The notes beneath the pieces were generated by a model. It was not told the DNA's origin. It did no database searches and worked only from the letters and a program-made list of their open reading frames with translations. This document shows positions 1 to 7,411 of a stretch of DNA of 19,218 bases, piece after piece. Location: positions 1 to 19,218 of the forward strand of contig CAZAPQ010000006.1 of assembly GCA_964487415.1 (NCBI GenBank). Reading direction: 5' to 3'. This DNA comes from DRVV01 sp964487415. Its GTDB lineage: Archaea; Thermoproteota; Bathyarchaeia; Bathyarchaeales; Bathycorpusculaceae. Every line of letters starts with the position of its first letter. Position 1 is the first letter of the stretch. The translations under genes and the position numbers were made by a program.

Positions 1-602
1 CCGCCGATCACGTATATTTTGCCGTCGAGAACAGTGGACGCGTGATAACCCACGGGGATGGGGATGGGAGACACTGTCGTCCAGGTGCCAGCTATCGGGA
101 CATACATTTCAACGGAGGATACGCCTGAGTATGTTCGGCTACCAACCCTGCCCCCAATAATGTATATTTTGCCGTTGATCACGCTTGCCGAGAGGGCCAT
201 TCTGGCCGTGAGCATGGGTGATCTTCTCTCCCACGTGTCAGTAGCGGGGTCATATACCTCAACCACGTTAGTTATCCTCTCGCCGATCTTCCAGTTCCCC
301 GCATCCCCTCCGAAGGTGTAGATCTTGCCTTCGAGGACCGCTATCCCGAAAAAGATTCTGGGGGTTGGCATCGGCGTCTTCTTGGTCCAAGCGTTTCTGA
401 CAGGATCATACTCCTCAACCTCGCCGTCATGATCGTAGCTTCCCCCGATAGCGTATATTTTGCCGTTGACGGCGACAACTCCGATGGAGGCTCTAGGCGT
501 AGGCATGGGCGCCAAGGCGATCCAAGATTCACCTGTAGCCAAGCAAGGCGCCCATAGGATCAGCGGAGGCAGGATGGAGCCCATCAATAACAGTAACTTC
601 AA
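1..602 (-). CDS. Secreted Kelch-repeat protein, partial (C-terminus beyond window)
   Basis: The reverse-strand frame reads through the window edge. It encodes a hydrophobic N-terminus (K then LLLLMGSILPPLILW, ending near APCLATG), which looks like a Sec signal peptide. After it come at least four Kelch-type blades of about 50 residues. Each has a W..L.PMP..R stretch, a G-K-I-Y-(V/A/T/I)-(I/F)-G-G turn and an E-x-Y-(D/V)-P end. Kelch blades form beta-propellers, usually for protein or glycan binding, so an extracellular or surface role is inferred; the ligand is unknown. The start is uncertain. TTG at 602 gives a good signal peptide, ATG at 584 a short one, and in-frame CTG at 614 lies 7 nt after a strong GGAGGTGA. 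The blades are similar at DNA level too, suggesting recent duplication. The gene looks more GC-rich than its neighbours. Confidence 0.85.
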   Translation of the reverse strand, partial: MKLLLLMGSILPPLILWAPCLATGESWIALAPMPTPRASIGVVAVNGKIYAIGGSYDHDGEVEEYDPVRNAWTKKTPMPTPRIFFGIAVLEGKIYTFGGDAGNWKIGERITNVVEVYDPATDTWERRSPMLTARMALSASVINGKIYIIGGRVGSRTYSGVSSVEMYVPIAGTWTTVSPIPIPVGYHASTVLDGKIYVIG

Positions 603-621
603 GCATGAATTCAGCTTGATG

Positions 622-629
622 TCACCTCC
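622..629 (-). promoter_or_regulatory. Shine-Dalgarno of the Kelch gene
   Basis: On the minus strand GGAGGTGA is a near-perfect Shine-Dalgarno sequence. No ATG or GTG in the Kelch frame lies at normal distance. In-frame CTG (614-612) is 7 nt away and in-frame TTG (602-600) is 19 nt away. Confidence 0.6.
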
Positions 630-680
630 AAAATGCCATGAGCACCACCACCGATATAAGGGAATCGCATTATATTTTTT

Positions 681-692
681 AATGTATTTAAA
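681..692 (-). promoter_or_regulatory. Probable TATA box of the Kelch gene
   Basis: TTTAAATACATT on the minus strand matches the archaeal TATA consensus. It would place transcription start near 660 and leave a leader of about 30 nt before the Shine-Dalgarno site. The rest of 630-887 is A/T-rich DNA with no gene that I can support. Confidence 0.45.
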
Positions 693-887
693 CCCAAAAA
701 GTGACGGGTCTAAATTTTGGGTCGCATAAACCTTTAAATTTATTCAAGTCCCAGTACAAAGCTCCATGAGTTCTAATTGTTCAAATTAAAAAATTTTTCT
801 AAACAAGAAAATTTTTAATCAATTGAAAATCTTCTATTTAAGAAATCACTGGTAAGAAATTAAAAAAGTGTTTTCTGTTAGTCGCTG

Positions 888-1844
888 TTAAGTGACGCTG
901 TTCTTGTGTTGTGGTGGTGTTAGCCATGGTTCTGCTTGTTCTTTGTATGTTTGGCGCCAACTTTCAATGCTTTTGTTTATGTATGCGCCTTGTTGCTCTG
1001 GCAGTTTGTGTCCCATCCAAAACTCGATGTATAGCGGATCAACTTTATGATCGCTTAAAAAAGTGCGGAAAGCAGCCCTGAGAGAGTGGGGACTGTAGGG
1101 ATTTCTGCCCTTAAAATTGTCAGCAAACTTTAGAGCGATTTTGCGGAAGTAGGCGTGCACAGCCCTTGAAGACACAGCATAAATCGGCTCATTATCTTCC
1201 AATTTTCGGTTGACCAAATAGTCTTTAAGCAACTTCACAGACCAGCTGCCCAAAAATGTTATGAAGGATATACCTGTCTTCTTTCTTGTTAAATGTAGGT
1301 ATAGAGGCGTTATGCCCCTTTCAAATTCTTCTCTAATATCGCCGTAGGTTAGTACCAGAAGGTCTGACACGCTTAGTCCACTTTGAAGAATCGAGGCTGC
1401 AATACTCCTATAAGCTGACTTGTCCATGGCTGCTATAAACTCGCCGACTTCCTCTAAGGTCCACGGATGCTTCTTGTTGACCGGGTGGGCTGGCGGCAAT
1501 TGCACATAACGTAAGCTTATGGGAACATCAAAATATTTAGCAAGACTTTGAACAGCGCCCACATAAATTCTAATAGTCTTAGGCGAGTAGCCTCTATTCC
1601 GAAGCCAAGCCACAAAATTGTTAAGTGTAACACGATCTATACGTGTTCTCTGGTTTCTTGGTAGAAGCCTGTCTCGCTCGACACGATCCAGAAAATCCTT
1701 TATCGATTCACATCCCGAGTAAAACTCTTGAAAAGCCTTTAAGCCACGGCGGTAAACATTACGCGTTCCAAACTTCAAAACAGAAAGAAACTCGGAAACC
1801 TCAGAATCAGCCTCAACCTGCAAAAGAAGCACCCCTAAAAACAA
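888..1844 (-). CDS. Archaeal tyrosine recombinase / integrase
   Basis: This 318-residue protein has the two-domain plan of XerC/D-like tyrosine recombinases. The N-terminal SAM-like core-binding domain covers about residues 15-110 and the catalytic domain about 125-305. Visible active-site residues are K188/K189 in TRKKTG, H253-x-x-R256 in SPHSLRAAFR, H279 in MGHK and the nucleophile candidate Y288 in AYINKS. The box I arginine, normally in a GLR motif, is replaced by serine (S158 in QSGLSVSDLL). The enzyme would cut and rejoin DNA at an attachment site, either for an integrative element or for dimer resolution. The start is TTG at 1844, with GTG at 1832 as an alternative; there is no clear Shine-Dalgarno site. 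No tRNA gene or other element gene is visible beside it, so it may be a remnant or a solitary recombinase. It differs from the integrase at the right end of the window. Confidence 0.85.
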   Translation of the reverse strand: MFLGVLLLQVEADSEVSEFLSVLKFGTRNVYRRGLKAFQEFYSGCESIKDFLDRVERDRLLPRNQRTRIDRVTLNNFVAWLRNRGYSPKTIRIYVGAVQSLAKYFDVPISLRYVQLPPAHPVNKKHPWTLEEVGEFIAAMDKSAYRSIAASILQSGLSVSDLLVLTYGDIREEFERGITPLYLHLTRKKTGISFITFLGSWSVKLLKDYLVNRKLEDNEPIYAVSSRAVHAYFRKIALKFADNFKGRNPYSPHSLRAAFRTFLSDHKVDPLYIEFWMGHKLPEQQGAYINKSIESWRQTYKEQAEPWLTPPQHKNSVT

Positions 1845-1954
1845 AAACTTTCACTGCACAACAATTCCAGAGACCTTCTAAAAGATTTGAAGCGTTTAAA
1901 TTCACGTAAAAACAGAAAAAATGGGGTTGTGCGGGAGATTTCACCAGCAAAACA

Positions 1955-1999
1955 CTAGACCAAGCTAGACGACTACCCCACACGACTAGACGATTACCC
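1955..1999. repeat. CTAGAC repeat cluster behind the integrase
   Basis: CTAGAC occurs three times, at 1955, 1965 and 1986. The last two copies extend to CTAGACGA(C/T)TACCC. The spacings are 10 and 21 bp, about one and two helical turns, so all copies face one side of the helix. The cluster lies between the integrase start and the divergent oxidoreductase gene, as expected for recombinase arm sites or a regulator's operator. Function is inferred from position only. Confidence 0.5.
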
Positions 2000-2012
2000 T
2001 GTAATGTTAGGA

Positions 2013-2021
2013 TTTTAAATA
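2013..2021 (+). promoter_or_regulatory. Probable TATA box for the oxidoreductase gene
   Basis: TTTTAAATA, followed by more A/T-rich sequence, is the best TATA match upstream of the FAD oxidoreductase. A weak hairpin, GGTG..CACC at 2044-2061, lies in the predicted leader. Confidence 0.35.
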
Positions 2022-2122
2022 CTTTAATTAAACTTAAAAGTTCTGGTGTTTCAGAAAGCACCTTGAAGCATGTAAGTTAAAGGCTTAAAGTTTTTGTGAA
2101 ACATATTCTTCAACATCCTCTC

Positions 2123-3238
2123 ATGGAAGAAGCTAACATCGTTGTAATTGGTGCTGGCGTAGTGGGTTTGGCTGTGGCCGCAAAACTCTCAGAAAGTAAT
2201 AGTGGAGTCTATATTTTGGAGAAGAATGCAAGGTTTGGGCTGGAAACCAGCACCCATAACAGTTGTGTAATTCATTCTGGAATCCATTATCCGCCCAATT
2301 CCCTTAAGGCGAAGCTTTGTGTCAGGGGCAATTTTCTAATGTATGAGCTTTGCGAGAAACATAGAATCCCCTATAAAAAGTTAGGAAAATTGACGGTGGC
2401 AACCAACGACGATGAGATAAACGAGTTGGAAAGGCTTATGCGCTGGGGTGAGGCGAACGGTGTGGAAGGGCTTAGAGTCTTGGATAGGTGGGACATTAAA
2501 AGATTGGAGCCGAATGTCGAGGCTGAACGGGCCATTTATTCACCTTCAACAGGCATCGTTGATCCCGACGAATTGATGAACCTTTTTCATGCAAAAGCAA
2601 CCAGAAACGGCGCGGTTTTGGTCACAAAAACAGAGGTTACGAATATAAGGAAAATGGACTATGGCTACGAGGTTTCTGGAGTCAGCCTAGGTGAAAAATT
2701 CACAATAAAGGCTGATACGATAGTAAATTGCGCAGGCCTCAACGCAGATAAAATAGCAGGCATGGTTGGGTTGGACGTTGAAAAACTTGGCTATAGACTA
2801 CACTATTGCAAGGGAGATTACTTTAGGCTCTTGGGAAAGCCTCCCATTAAAATGCTGGTTTACCCTGCCCCTGAGAAGCTTGGCTTAGGGATACATTTAA
2901 CCCCAGACTTATCTGGGACTGTTAGACTGGGACCCAATGCCTACTACGTGAACAGCATCAGCTACGAAGTAACTTCAAGCGAAAATGAGTTTAGAGAGAA
3001 CGTTAGAAGGTTTCTGCCCTGCATTGACGAATATGGGCTGACACCCGATTTTGCAGGCGTTAGACCGAAGCTTCAAGGTCCTGGGGAAGGGTTTAAGGAT
3101 TTCATCATAAGACATGAAGCTGACAGGGGACTGTTTGGTTTTATAAATTTAATTGGCATAGAATCGCCCGGCTTGACTGCGGCTCCTGCCATCGGCGAAT
3201 TTGTCTCTGAAATTTACGAGAATGAGATTAAAAAGTAG
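2123..3238 (+). CDS. FAD-dependent oxidoreductase, LhgO-like (DAO family)
   Basis: The protein begins with a beta-alpha-beta FAD-binding fold. I-V-V-I-G-A-G-V-V-G lies about ten residues after the chosen ATG, and an acidic E ends the second strand (ILEKN). The segment NSCVIHSGIHYPPNSLKAKLC is the signature region of L-2-hydroxyglutarate dehydrogenase/oxidase-like (LhgO) members of the D-amino-acid oxidase fold. INLIGIESPGLTAAPAIGE is the typical C-terminal FAD contact. The likely reaction is oxidation of a 2-hydroxy acid such as L-2-hydroxyglutarate with electrons passed to a carrier; the substrate is not proved. ATG 2123 is preferred because the FAD motif then sits at the N-terminus as is usual. 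An in-frame GTG at 2096 would add nine residues (MKHILQHPL). The gene is monocistronic, converging on the next gene. Confidence 0.85.
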   Translation: MEEANIVVIGAGVVGLAVAAKLSESNSGVYILEKNARFGLETSTHNSCVIHSGIHYPPNSLKAKLCVRGNFLMYELCEKHRIPYKKLGKLTVATNDDEINELERLMRWGEANGVEGLRVLDRWDIKRLEPNVEAERAIYSPSTGIVDPDELMNLFHAKATRNGAVLVTKTEVTNIRKMDYGYEVSGVSLGEKFTIKADTIVNCAGLNADKIAGMVGLDVEKLGYRLHYCKGDYFRLLGKPPIKMLVYPAPEKLGLGIHLTPDLSGTVRLGPNAYYVNSISYEVTSSENEFRENVRRFLPCIDEYGLTPDFAGVRPKLQGPGEGFKDFIIRHEADRGLFGFINLIGIESPGLTAAPAIGEFVSEIYENEIKK

Positions 3239-3253
3239 CCAAACCTCAAAGTT

Positions 3254-3574
3254 CTAAGAGTCTTTATCTTCACTCTTTTCTTCTCGAATAGGCTTTATGG
3301 ATATTTCACGTATAAGCGGCTCAGACTTGCCGCCCTCAATTTCTATTTTGGCTCCAGGATATTGCCTTTCAAGCTGCCTTCTAAGGGCATTTACATCCGT
3401 ATCTTTGCCCGCCTTCACCTTCACCCTTGTACCGTTTGGAGTCTGGGTAACTGATATGGAGTATCCACTGAATTGGTCCCCGGGGAATTCATCAAATAGC
3501 CTTTCCATTTCCTCGAAAGTGGAACCTCCAAAGAGCTCGTCTATAATGCTTTTTCTCCTCTTCTGTGCAGGCAT
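3254..3574 (-). CDS. Conserved small archaeal protein of unknown function
   Basis: The product is 106 residues. A basic N-terminus (MPAQKRRKSIIDELFGG) leads into an acidic helix (FEEMERLFDEF). Then comes a compact alpha/beta stretch with GYSISVTQTPNGTRVKVKAG and ALRRQLERQYPGAKIEIEGG, ending in a charged tail. It has no catalytic motif, signal peptide or membrane segment. I have an impression of similar proteins in other TACK archaea but assign no function. The start is well supported: GAGGAGGT lies 7 nt before the ATG. It converges on the oxidoreductase gene with a 15 nt gap and is divergent from purE. Confidence 0.75.
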   Translation of the reverse strand: MPAQKRRKSIIDELFGGSTFEEMERLFDEFPGDQFSGYSISVTQTPNGTRVKVKAGKDTDVNALRRQLERQYPGAKIEIEGGKSEPLIREISIKPIREEKSEDKDS

Positions 3575-3615
3575 GCAGTTTACCTCCTCACAAGATTAAG
3601 CGTTTAACTGCAAAC

Positions 3616-3660
3616 TTAAAAATTTTAATAAGACCTAAACCATAGGCACCCTGAAGGGTG
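3616..3660 (+). promoter_or_regulatory. purE operon promoter with dyad
   Basis: TTAAAAATTTTAATA at about 3616-3631 is a plausible TATA box 40-50 nt before the purE ATG. Between it and the gene sits a perfect dyad, CACCCT-GA-AGGGTG, at 3647-3660. Its right arm contains the only Shine-Dalgarno-like GGGTG for purE. An operator or translation-masking hairpin is possible. Confidence 0.45.
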
Positions 3661-3669
3661 TAAAAATCG

Positions 3670-4152
3670 ATGGCTGGAAAAGTTGTTATCCTCATGGGTT
3701 CTGAAAGGGATTTAGAATTCGCCCGGGAAATAGGAAAGTGCCTAGAAGCTTTTGGCTTACCCTATCAGTTTAGGGTAGCTTCAGCCCATAAAACCCCGGA
3801 AAAAGTCCTTGAAATCCTAAAGGAAAATGAGGGAGAGAATGTTGTTTTCATAACCGTTGCTGGACGATCCAACGCGCTAAGCGCTTTTGTTGACGCCCAT
3901 ACCTCCAAGCCTGTTATTGCTTGTCCACCCTACTCGGAAAGGTTTGCAGGAGCCGACATATTCTCATCGCTTAGGGTACCCAGCGGGATAGGCTCTGTCG
4001 TCACCTTAGAGCCTGAAGGAGCCGCCATAGCTGCAGCTAAAATCTTGGCCCTAGAAGATAGGGAATTAGCTGAACGCGTAAGAGAATATCAGCTTTCCAA
4101 GAAAAGGGAAATAGAAGAGGCAGATAAATCCGTGAGAAATTTGAAGGTTTAA
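3670..4152 (+). CDS. purE: AIR carboxylase / N5-CAIR mutase PurE (class II-like)
   Basis: This 160-residue protein carries the PurE landmarks: GSERDLEFA (residues 10-18) binding the nucleotide phosphate, SAHKTP (38-43) with the catalytic histidine H40, AGRSNALSAF (64-73) and SSLRVPSGIG (99-108). It forms CAIR from AIR in de novo purine synthesis. The lysine in SAHK, the AGRSN segment, the SSLR.PSG.G segment and the C-terminal EADKSVRNL tail all resemble the class II (CO2-using) domain of animal PAICS more than bacterial class I PurE. No purK is present nearby, which agrees with direct carboxylation of AIR. It is the first gene of the purE-purC-purP-purP operon, with purC starting 4 nt after its stop. 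Confidence 0.93.
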   Translation: MAGKVVILMGSERDLEFAREIGKCLEAFGLPYQFRVASAHKTPEKVLEILKENEGENVVFITVAGRSNALSAFVDAHTSKPVIACPPYSERFAGADIFSSLRVPSGIGSVVTLEPEGAAIAAAKILALEDRELAERVREYQLSKKREIEEADKSVRNLKV

Positions 4153-4156
4153 AGGA

Positions 4157-5209
4157 ATGGGAAGCGTCAAAGATTTAGAAGTTCTGAAAAAGCCCACAGC
4201 TGACAGCATGGGAGTAGGCAGATTCCACTTTTCAGACCGCTATTCAGTCTTCGATTGGGGAGAAATGCCAGACCATATTGAAGGTAAAGGCGCAGCCCTA
4301 TGCCTCATGGGAGCCTACGCTTTTGAAAGACTTGAAGAGAGGGGCATTAGAACCCACTATAGGGGACTTGTAAACTCGAAATGCAAAGTTGTACGCTTCG
4401 ACGAGCTGGAAGAGCCCTCAAGCATCATGGAAATAAGCCTAGTAAACGTTTATAGACCGAAAACCTACGTTAAGAACGGAAAACTACAATATGATTACAG
4501 CATTTACACTCCTAATTTAAAGAATTTCTTAATACCCCTTGAAATAATTTACAGAAATGGATTGCCTGAAGGCTCATCAGTTTTCAAACGGCTTGAGCAG
4601 GGATTAATAACCCTTAAAGATTTAGGCTTAGACCATATGCCGAAGCCAGGCGAGAAACTCCATAAACCCATATTTGACGTAAGCACAAAACTTGAGGAAG
4701 GAGACAGGTACATCTCATGGACCGAAGCCCAAAAAATTGCGGGTTTAACGGACGCGGAAGTCGAAGAAATTAAAGTAACGCTATTGGAAGTCGACAATAC
4801 CATAACAGAAATCGCCTCAAAGGCTGGTTTGGAGAACGAGGATGGAAAAATAGAGTTAGCCTTCGATCCGTTAAGGAGGCTTATGGTTGTGGATGTTGTA
4901 GGCACGCTGGACGAATGCAGGTTCACTTATCAAGGGCTCCACGTAAGCAAGGAAGTGGCCCGCCAGTTCTATAAGCGCACAGAATGGTATAGTGCCGTGG
5001 AGGAGGCCAAAAAGAAGGCAAGGGAGCAGGGCATAGAAGATTGGAGAAGGCTTGTTGAAATAAAACCGTCAAAGCTAGATCCTGAATTGAAAAGGATAAT
5101 AAGCCAGATGTATATGGCTGCGGCTAATGCCTTAACAAACCGTAAACTATTTGATGCTCCAAGCCTTGCAGAAATCGTGAAAAAGTATAGGGAATACGCC
5201 GGTGAATAA
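4157..5209 (+). CDS. purC: SAICAR synthetase PurC
   Basis: PurC condenses CAIR with aspartate using ATP to give SAICAR. The N-terminal segment with SDRYSVFDWGEMPDHIEGKG (residues 26-45) is the family's phosphate-binding and substrate loop. RGLVNSKCKVVRF and the central ISLVNVYRP strand continue the ATP-binding lobe. EVDNTITEIA, LAFDPLRRLMVVDVVGTLDE and the late YKRTEWY complete the C-terminal half. At 350 residues it is clearly longer than the roughly 240-residue bacterial enzyme and nearer the long eukaryote-type form. It follows purE by 4 nt and precedes purP by 2 nt, so the three are translated from one transcript. PurE and PurC side by side mirror the two activities fused in animal PAICS. 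Confidence 0.93.
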   Translation: MGSVKDLEVLKKPTADSMGVGRFHFSDRYSVFDWGEMPDHIEGKGAALCLMGAYAFERLEERGIRTHYRGLVNSKCKVVRFDELEEPSSIMEISLVNVYRPKTYVKNGKLQYDYSIYTPNLKNFLIPLEIIYRNGLPEGSSVFKRLEQGLITLKDLGLDHMPKPGEKLHKPIFDVSTKLEEGDRYISWTEAQKIAGLTDAEVEEIKVTLLEVDNTITEIASKAGLENEDGKIELAFDPLRRLMVVDVVGTLDECRFTYQGLHVSKEVARQFYKRTEWYSAVEEAKKKAREQGIEDWRRLVEIKPSKLDPELKRIISQMYMAAANALTNRKLFDAPSLAEIVKKYREYAGE

Positions 5210-5211
5210 TC

Positions 5212-6312
5212 ATGATCAACCGGAAAATAATCAGTAGAATTGTCAGCGAATATGATGAGCGTAGCATTCGAATAGGTGTTCTAGGTTCACATTCTGCCTT
5301 GGAAATTGCCCATGGCGCCAAACAGGAAGGTTTTGAAACTGTTGTAGTGTGTCAAAAGGGCCGGGAAAAGACCTATACGCGCTATTATCGGAATCTTTTT
5401 GACCACGTACTTCTCCTAGACAAATTCGCCGAAGTGGTCAAGGAAGAGAACATTGAAAAGCTAAAAGCCCTAAACACCATTTTTGTGCCTAATCGCTCCT
5501 TTTCGGTTTATGTTGGCTATGACAATATTGAAAATAGATTTTCAGTGCCCATCATGGGAAACAGGTTTATGCTTAAAACAGAGGAGCGCAACGTCCCCAG
5601 AAACCAGTATTATCTGCTTAGAAAAGCAGGTATACCAACGCCTAAGACCTTCAAGTCTTATGAGGAGATAGACCGCCTAGTAATAGTGAAGGTTCCTGAA
5701 AAGGAGCGTGCCATTGAAAGAGCCTTCTTCTACGCGGCCTCCCCTGAGGAGTTCAAGAAAAAGGCTGAAGAACGCATCAGAAGGGGGGTAATAAGCCCAG
5801 AAGCCCTTGAAAAGGCAGTTATAGAGGAATATGTGATCGGGGCAAAGTTCAACGCTAACTTTTTCTGGTCGCCCCTAACAGACGAAATAGACCTCTTAGG
5901 GTTTGATAGGCGAATACAAACCGACTTGGATGGTGTTCTGGACTTACCAGCCGCAGAACAGCTAGAGATTGGAATAGCCACACAAAATATCGAGATCGGC
6001 CATATGGGCGTGACCATGCGCGAAAGCCAAATAGAGAAAATCTTTGAGGCTGGAGAACGCTTCGTCCAAACATGCAAGGAGGAGTATCCGCCGGGAATCA
6101 TTGGGCTTTTTGCGTTACAGGGCGCGGTTACGAAGGACTTAGAGTTTTACGTTTTTGACGTTAGCCCCCGGGTTCCAGGATGCCCATGCGTGGAGCCCAC
6201 TTCGCCATACATGAAGTACAAGTACGGTTTTGAAGTGGGTCCGGGGAGAAGAGTGGCTATGGAAGTTAAACGCGCCATAAAGGAAAACAGGCTTGAGGAT
6301 ATTGTAACATGA
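5212..6312 (+). CDS. PurP-like ATP-grasp protein, diverged paralogue
   Basis: The 366 residues align along their whole length with the next gene. Shared blocks include GSHSALEI.HGAKQEGF, an F-x-V-P-I-M-G-N block, LPAAEQLEIG, PPGIIGLFALQG and the C-terminal GRRVAMEVKRAI. PurP proteins are ATP-grasp ligases that formylate AICAR with formate in archaeal purine synthesis. This copy differs at key positions. The glycine-rich nucleotide loop GAKGGKG of the second copy is here V-P-E-K-E-R-A-I-E-R (161-170). The metal-site segment reads FDVSPRVPGCPC (315-326), whereas the second copy has FEISARIVAGTN. Formate-AICAR ligase activity is therefore doubtful. It could be a structural partner, a regulator, or an enzyme for a step with no recognised gene such as IMP cyclisation; these are inferences. 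Its TGA overlaps the next start by 4 nt. Confidence 0.85.
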   Translation: MINRKIISRIVSEYDERSIRIGVLGSHSALEIAHGAKQEGFETVVVCQKGREKTYTRYYRNLFDHVLLLDKFAEVVKEENIEKLKALNTIFVPNRSFSVYVGYDNIENRFSVPIMGNRFMLKTEERNVPRNQYYLLRKAGIPTPKTFKSYEEIDRLVIVKVPEKERAIERAFFYAASPEEFKKKAEERIRRGVISPEALEKAVIEEYVIGAKFNANFFWSPLTDEIDLLGFDRRIQTDLDGVLDLPAAEQLEIGIATQNIEIGHMGVTMRESQIEKIFEAGERFVQTCKEEYPPGIIGLFALQGAVTKDLEFYVFDVSPRVPGCPCVEPTSPYMKYKYGFEVGPGRRVAMEVKRAIKENRLEDIVT

Positions 6313-7394
6313 TAACAAGAGAGGAGATAACCGAACTCTTAGGCAAGTATGACTTGAGGAAACTGGCTATAGGAACAATAGGCTCCCACTCAGCCCTCAA
6401 CATTTTTAAAGGAGCCAAGGAAGAGGGCTTTAGAACAGTCTGCATTTGCAGGGAAAAAGACATTATTGTTTATAAGAAGTTTCCATTGGCAGATGAACTA
6501 ATAATAGTGCAAGATTTCACAGAACTGCTTAAAGAAGAGGTTCAGGAAAAACTTAGAAAGCTTAACACGGTAATTGTGCCCCACGGCTCTTTCACCGCCT
6601 ACTTAAGCACGGAACAGCTAGTGGACAACTTCTACGTGCCCATGTTTGGAAACCGCCAGCTTCTCCACTGGGAGGCAAGCCGAGTAATGCAAGAGGAGTG
6701 GCTCAGCAGAGCTGGGCTTAAACTCCCTAAAACCTTTAACAGCCCAGAAGATATTAACTGCTTATCCATAGCAAAACTTCCAGGAGCAAAAGGCGGGAAA
6801 GGCTATTTTTTGGTTAACTCACCTGAAACCTTCAAGAAAAGGGTTGATGAAATGGTTCGCCGCGGCCTCCTCAACGAGGAAGATGTGGAAAAAATACACT
6901 TGCAAGAGTATGTTTTAGGCGTTAACGTTTACCCCCATTATTTTTCATCCATAATGCGTGAAGATGTAGAGTTTTTGGGAGTGGACAAGCGCTATGAGTC
7001 AACCGTTGATGCTATAGGACGGGTTCCGGCAAACGAGCAGTTGGAAATAGGCTTTAGTCCAACATACACAATTGTGGGCAACATACCGCTAACACTCCGC
7101 GAGTCGCTTCTGCCGGAACTCCTAAGAATGGGGGATAATGTACAAAGAGTGGCAGAGGAAATTGCACCCCCGGGAATTATTGGGCCCTTCTGCCTAGAAA
7201 CTGTCATCACGGATAACCTGGAGATCTACACTTTTGAAATTTCAGCCCGCATAGTGGCTGGGACAAATGTTGGAATTGGAACTTCGCCGTATGCCTACCT
7301 CAAATACGGGGAAAATATGTATGTAGGCAGAAGGATAGCGTTGGAAATCAAAGAAGCATTAGAGAAAAAGCAAATACATAAAGTTGTTACATAA
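6309..7394 (+). CDS. purP: FAICAR synthetase PurP (formate-AICAR ligase)
   Basis: This 361-residue ATP-grasp enzyme makes FAICAR from AICAR, formate and ATP, replacing the folate-dependent PurH step of bacteria. IGTIGSHSALNIFKGAKEEGF (from residue 21) forms the N-terminal nucleotide-binding fold. AKLPGAKGGKGYF (155-167) is an intact glycine-rich ATP loop. ANEQLEIGFSPTYTIVGNIPLTLRES and FEISARIVAGTN (309-320) contain the acidic and Asn residues expected of the ATP-grasp metal site, followed by TSPYAYLKYG and GRRIALEI. The ATGA overlap with the upstream paralogue implies translational coupling. This is the canonical member of the pair and the last gene of the operon. No purO or other IMP cyclohydrolase gene is visible in the window. 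Confidence 0.92.
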   Translation: MITREEITELLGKYDLRKLAIGTIGSHSALNIFKGAKEEGFRTVCICREKDIIVYKKFPLADELIIVQDFTELLKEEVQEKLRKLNTVIVPHGSFTAYLSTEQLVDNFYVPMFGNRQLLHWEASRVMQEEWLSRAGLKLPKTFNSPEDINCLSIAKLPGAKGGKGYFLVNSPETFKKRVDEMVRRGLLNEEDVEKIHLQEYVLGVNVYPHYFSSIMREDVEFLGVDKRYESTVDAIGRVPANEQLEIGFSPTYTIVGNIPLTLRESLLPELLRMGDNVQRVAEEIAPPGIIGPFCLETVITDNLEIYTFEISARIVAGTNVGIGTSPYAYLKYGENMYVGRRIALEIKEALEKKQIHKVVT

Positions 7395-7411
7395 GCCTGC
7401 GTAACGCCGGC

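Noticed and set aside
460..729. Plus-strand open frame over the start of the Kelch gene
   Set aside because: Most of it is antisense to the Kelch coding sequence, and it has no ribosome-binding site or protein character of its own.
780..870. A/T-rich imperfect inverted repeat (AAAATTTTTCT-like arms) after the integrase
   Set aside because: The arms are low-complexity A/T tracts with mismatches, expected by chance in such sequence.
888..1844. The left integrase as the missing int(N) or as part of the same element
   Set aside because: It is a complete recombinase of a different type, separated from the tRNA boundary by about 14 kb of ordinary chromosomal genes.
1813..2061. Minus-strand frame upstream of the integrase as an extra gene or N-terminal extension
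   Set aside because: It lies in a different frame, overlaps the integrase start and the CTAGAC repeats, and the integrase frame has a stop just upstream of its TTG.
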